A DNA stretch of 64,000 nt from Dendrolimus kikuchii (lineage: Eukaryota > Arthropoda > Insecta > Lepidoptera > Lasiocampidae), in the NCBI GenBank assembly GCA_019925095.2, contig CM034394.1, positions 9,436,272 to 9,500,271 of the forward strand, in the 5' to 3' direction. Of this stretch, positions 61,840 to 64,000 are shown one piece after another. Numbering within the stretch: position 1 is the stretch's first letter; every line of letters starts with the position of its first letter. The notes beneath the pieces were generated by a model. It saw only the letters and a list, made by a program, of their open reading frames with translations, did not search any database and was not told where the DNA came from. A program made the position numbers and the translations under genes.

Positions 61840-64000
61840 ATGTGTAATTATATGTGTATATGTGTAGCTAGTGTGAAATAAGTTCGAGATTCCAATTACA
61901 GTTATATTTTATTATGTAGTAACGGCATATATTCTCGACACAGATACAATCGATTTTTACAGTGACAATGTTGGTTCACGAAACATGGGTCTTCAAGAAT
62001 TGAAGTAATTTCAAAAAAATATACAGTATTAAAAGGTATAAACAAAATAAATAAATTACTGGATTTTATAGGTACTCTATTTGATTATATTTTTAGCATC
62101 CCAGATGGATATAAGAAACAAAAATTAATGCTGAAAAATATTTTATCATTTTTTATAACCTGACTGACTGTGACACAACTAAATTGTTTAATTTACGCAT
62201 CTGTCATTTTTTTAAATCTTTTAATATTCTATCTTATCAATAAAATAATATTATTTGGAGATTCAAAACTCGGCCCTTACATGAACATAAATAGAGAAGA
62301 GTATAAAGACAAACCAAGCTATGTTTAAAATAAAAATTATTTTCTCATAATAAAATTCTTCTAAATACAACATATTCCTTAAATCGTTAATATTACAACA
62401 AAGTTTTTCAGACAAACATTGCCTCTGGCATCTGCACAGTACCTGAATCCGGAGATTAATACCGTGGTAATAAACTTTATTACTGCATATTAGAGCCGTA
62501 ATTTTATTAGCATATCTCAACAGATCACTTCGCAACTTCCACATAGATGGCTTCATTTAGACCGTAAAAGCGGAACAGACGGATACGATAGCAATGGTCG
62601 TTTACATAATTTGGTTTCGTCTAACGTCCTTGTCATAAATCCTATATAATTATTACATAAACATAAATAAGCTATATGCGTGGAAATCTGCCAAGACATT
62701 TAACGCGAAGAGTTATGGAGATAGCATCAGATAGTCAAAGACTTCTTCTGAGCTTATAAGTTTGTATTTTTGTCAGATAATTGTAATAGTATAGCGTAAG
62801 CCTTGACAACCACAATAGCTTTCCAATTAGTATCTGAGATTCCTTTCAAACCCAAACACTAAATCTGTCACTAATCTGGATCAATACTAACAGACATTTT
62901 TTAAATTGACACATAAACAGAAGTTGCAGTCAATTTAAAACTTCTAGATAGTTCTCTACAAATGGGCATAAAAATCTGTTTAAGACTTTGTTATACTTAT
63001 AACATATAGAGATGTCTATATAAAACATTTCTGTCATAGGATTATATAAAATGTAGTATGAGGTCCATCCTTAAAGAACTGAACAACAGGGTCGGACATT
63101 TTCATCTGCGCGAATGAACTATCTAACCTGCAATATTTTCTGTGCAAATCGTTGAGAAACAAGAATATAAAACATACTCAAAAAAAAGAAAACGGTATTA
63201 AAAGCTGGAATAATAAATGATTCATAAAAGATAAATATGTCAAAAGAATGACGTCTGCACGTGATTGTCGGTAACTAGAGAAAGCTCAATGAGGTGCGAG
63301 TTGGGCACACGTTGAGTGGCACTAAGGCACAGTCGTCTGCAGATTCTTTTCAAAGCAACCTACTTGCATGCACTTGCCTACGTATTACACAGGAGCATTG
63401 TGCTTCTAATGACTATTCACAAGCTAATGAGGTCTAGACCATTGTCTAAAGCAGTATCTTTGTCTTTCTTCTAACTTACCTAATCTCTATAAACGTATGA
63501 CCTAAAATTATGTATCTTTATTCTTAGAAGAAAGGTCTTTAAATTACTATTTATACAAATATTTACACCATCTAAAACAATATATAAAAAACCTAAAAAT
63601 ATAACTACTATATACATTTACAAATAATAAATGGATTCCAAATCGCTGGCATTTAAATGCTAGAAGGACAGAATTACTATCATTATCAAGACACCAATAC
63701 TAGACTGGTGTAATAACGTATCTAGTTTACGTTTTCTAATATTTGTAATGCCTCTGCTTATGGGATAATGTTAGTATTAGTGACCATTTCACGCAAAATT
63801 ATCAGTGCGTTTAATTGCGATGTGATATTGTTATTATACCCTTTCCAATACGTTAGTTAAAAGTAAAAACTTGACAGCTCGATGACAGATCAATTAGTAA
63901 TGTCCTAATGCTTTACCGACTCGTTTGTTATAAAAATCAACTTCATGTGTATGTATATAAGTTTTAATCAATTTAACTTCTCTATATATTTATTATGCTT
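61840..64000. other. AT-rich stretch without recognised genes
   Basis: No exon, RNA gene or repeat recognised. The minus open frame at 62263-62556 has no family features and a composition like its surroundings. Confidence 0.5.

Noticed and set aside
62263..62556. 97-codon minus-strand open frame
   Set aside because: No recognisable domain, composition like the flanks, and no neighbouring exon signals.

Overview
The window looks like nuclear DNA of a moth or butterfly (Lepidoptera). It is AT-rich and gene-poor, with spliceosomal introns bounded by GT and AG. It is packed with repeat types I associate with lepidopteran genomes: RTE-like and R1-clade LINEs, tRNA-derived SINEs, Helitron-like elements and Penelope-like elements. 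There are no bacterial operons, no CRISPR array, and I recognised no cellular tRNA or rRNA gene.

The only host gene I can support is an otopetrin (proton channel) gene on the minus strand. Eight coding exons run from 36931 down to the stop codon at 3700. All seven internal junctions have GT/AG sites and matching phases, and the joined exons encode 717 residues plus the stop. Exons 36677-36931 and 32384-32545 encode a Pro/Ser-rich N-terminal tail. Exon 14734-14851 holds TM1, 13869-13977 holds TM2, and 8747-8926 holds a Ser-rich cytosolic loop plus the start of TM3. Exon 7342-7502 holds the rest of TM3 and TM4, 6117-6279 holds TM5, and 3700-4706 holds TM6-TM12. The start codon and first exon or exons were not found. 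They lie upstream of 36931, either undetected in this window or beyond it.

Everything else is introns, flanking DNA and mobile elements. 1-1050: RTE-like LINE remnants. 10.9-11.9 kb and 40.8-41.7 kb: two loci, each with a Helitron-like element beside a palindromic foldback element. 13.2-13.7 kb: two SINEs side by side. 22.5-26.1 kb: a broken R1-clade LINE with a 21-bp minisatellite in its C-terminal zinc-knuckle region. 31.7-32.1 kb: a jockey/CR1-like LINE end. 32.6, 35.8, 42.4-43.1 and 61.0 kb: Penelope-like pieces, three of them with a hammerhead-like hairpin. 18.4, 44.7, 48.6, 49.6 and 61.4 kb: five short 5'-truncated RTE-like copies still flanked by target-site duplications. 47.08-47.81 kb: a solo LTR nested in an older retroposon. 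54.6-55.1 kb: a diverged tandem duplication. 57.7-58.9 kb: a modular repeat ending in a long inverted repeat.

I do not see a clear new biological system. The most unusual signals are the hammerhead-like motif of the Penelope family, whose core differs from the known consensus; the in-frame minisatellite in the R1-like element; and the set of young RTE-like insertions. All family assignments are from recognition by eye, without a database search.
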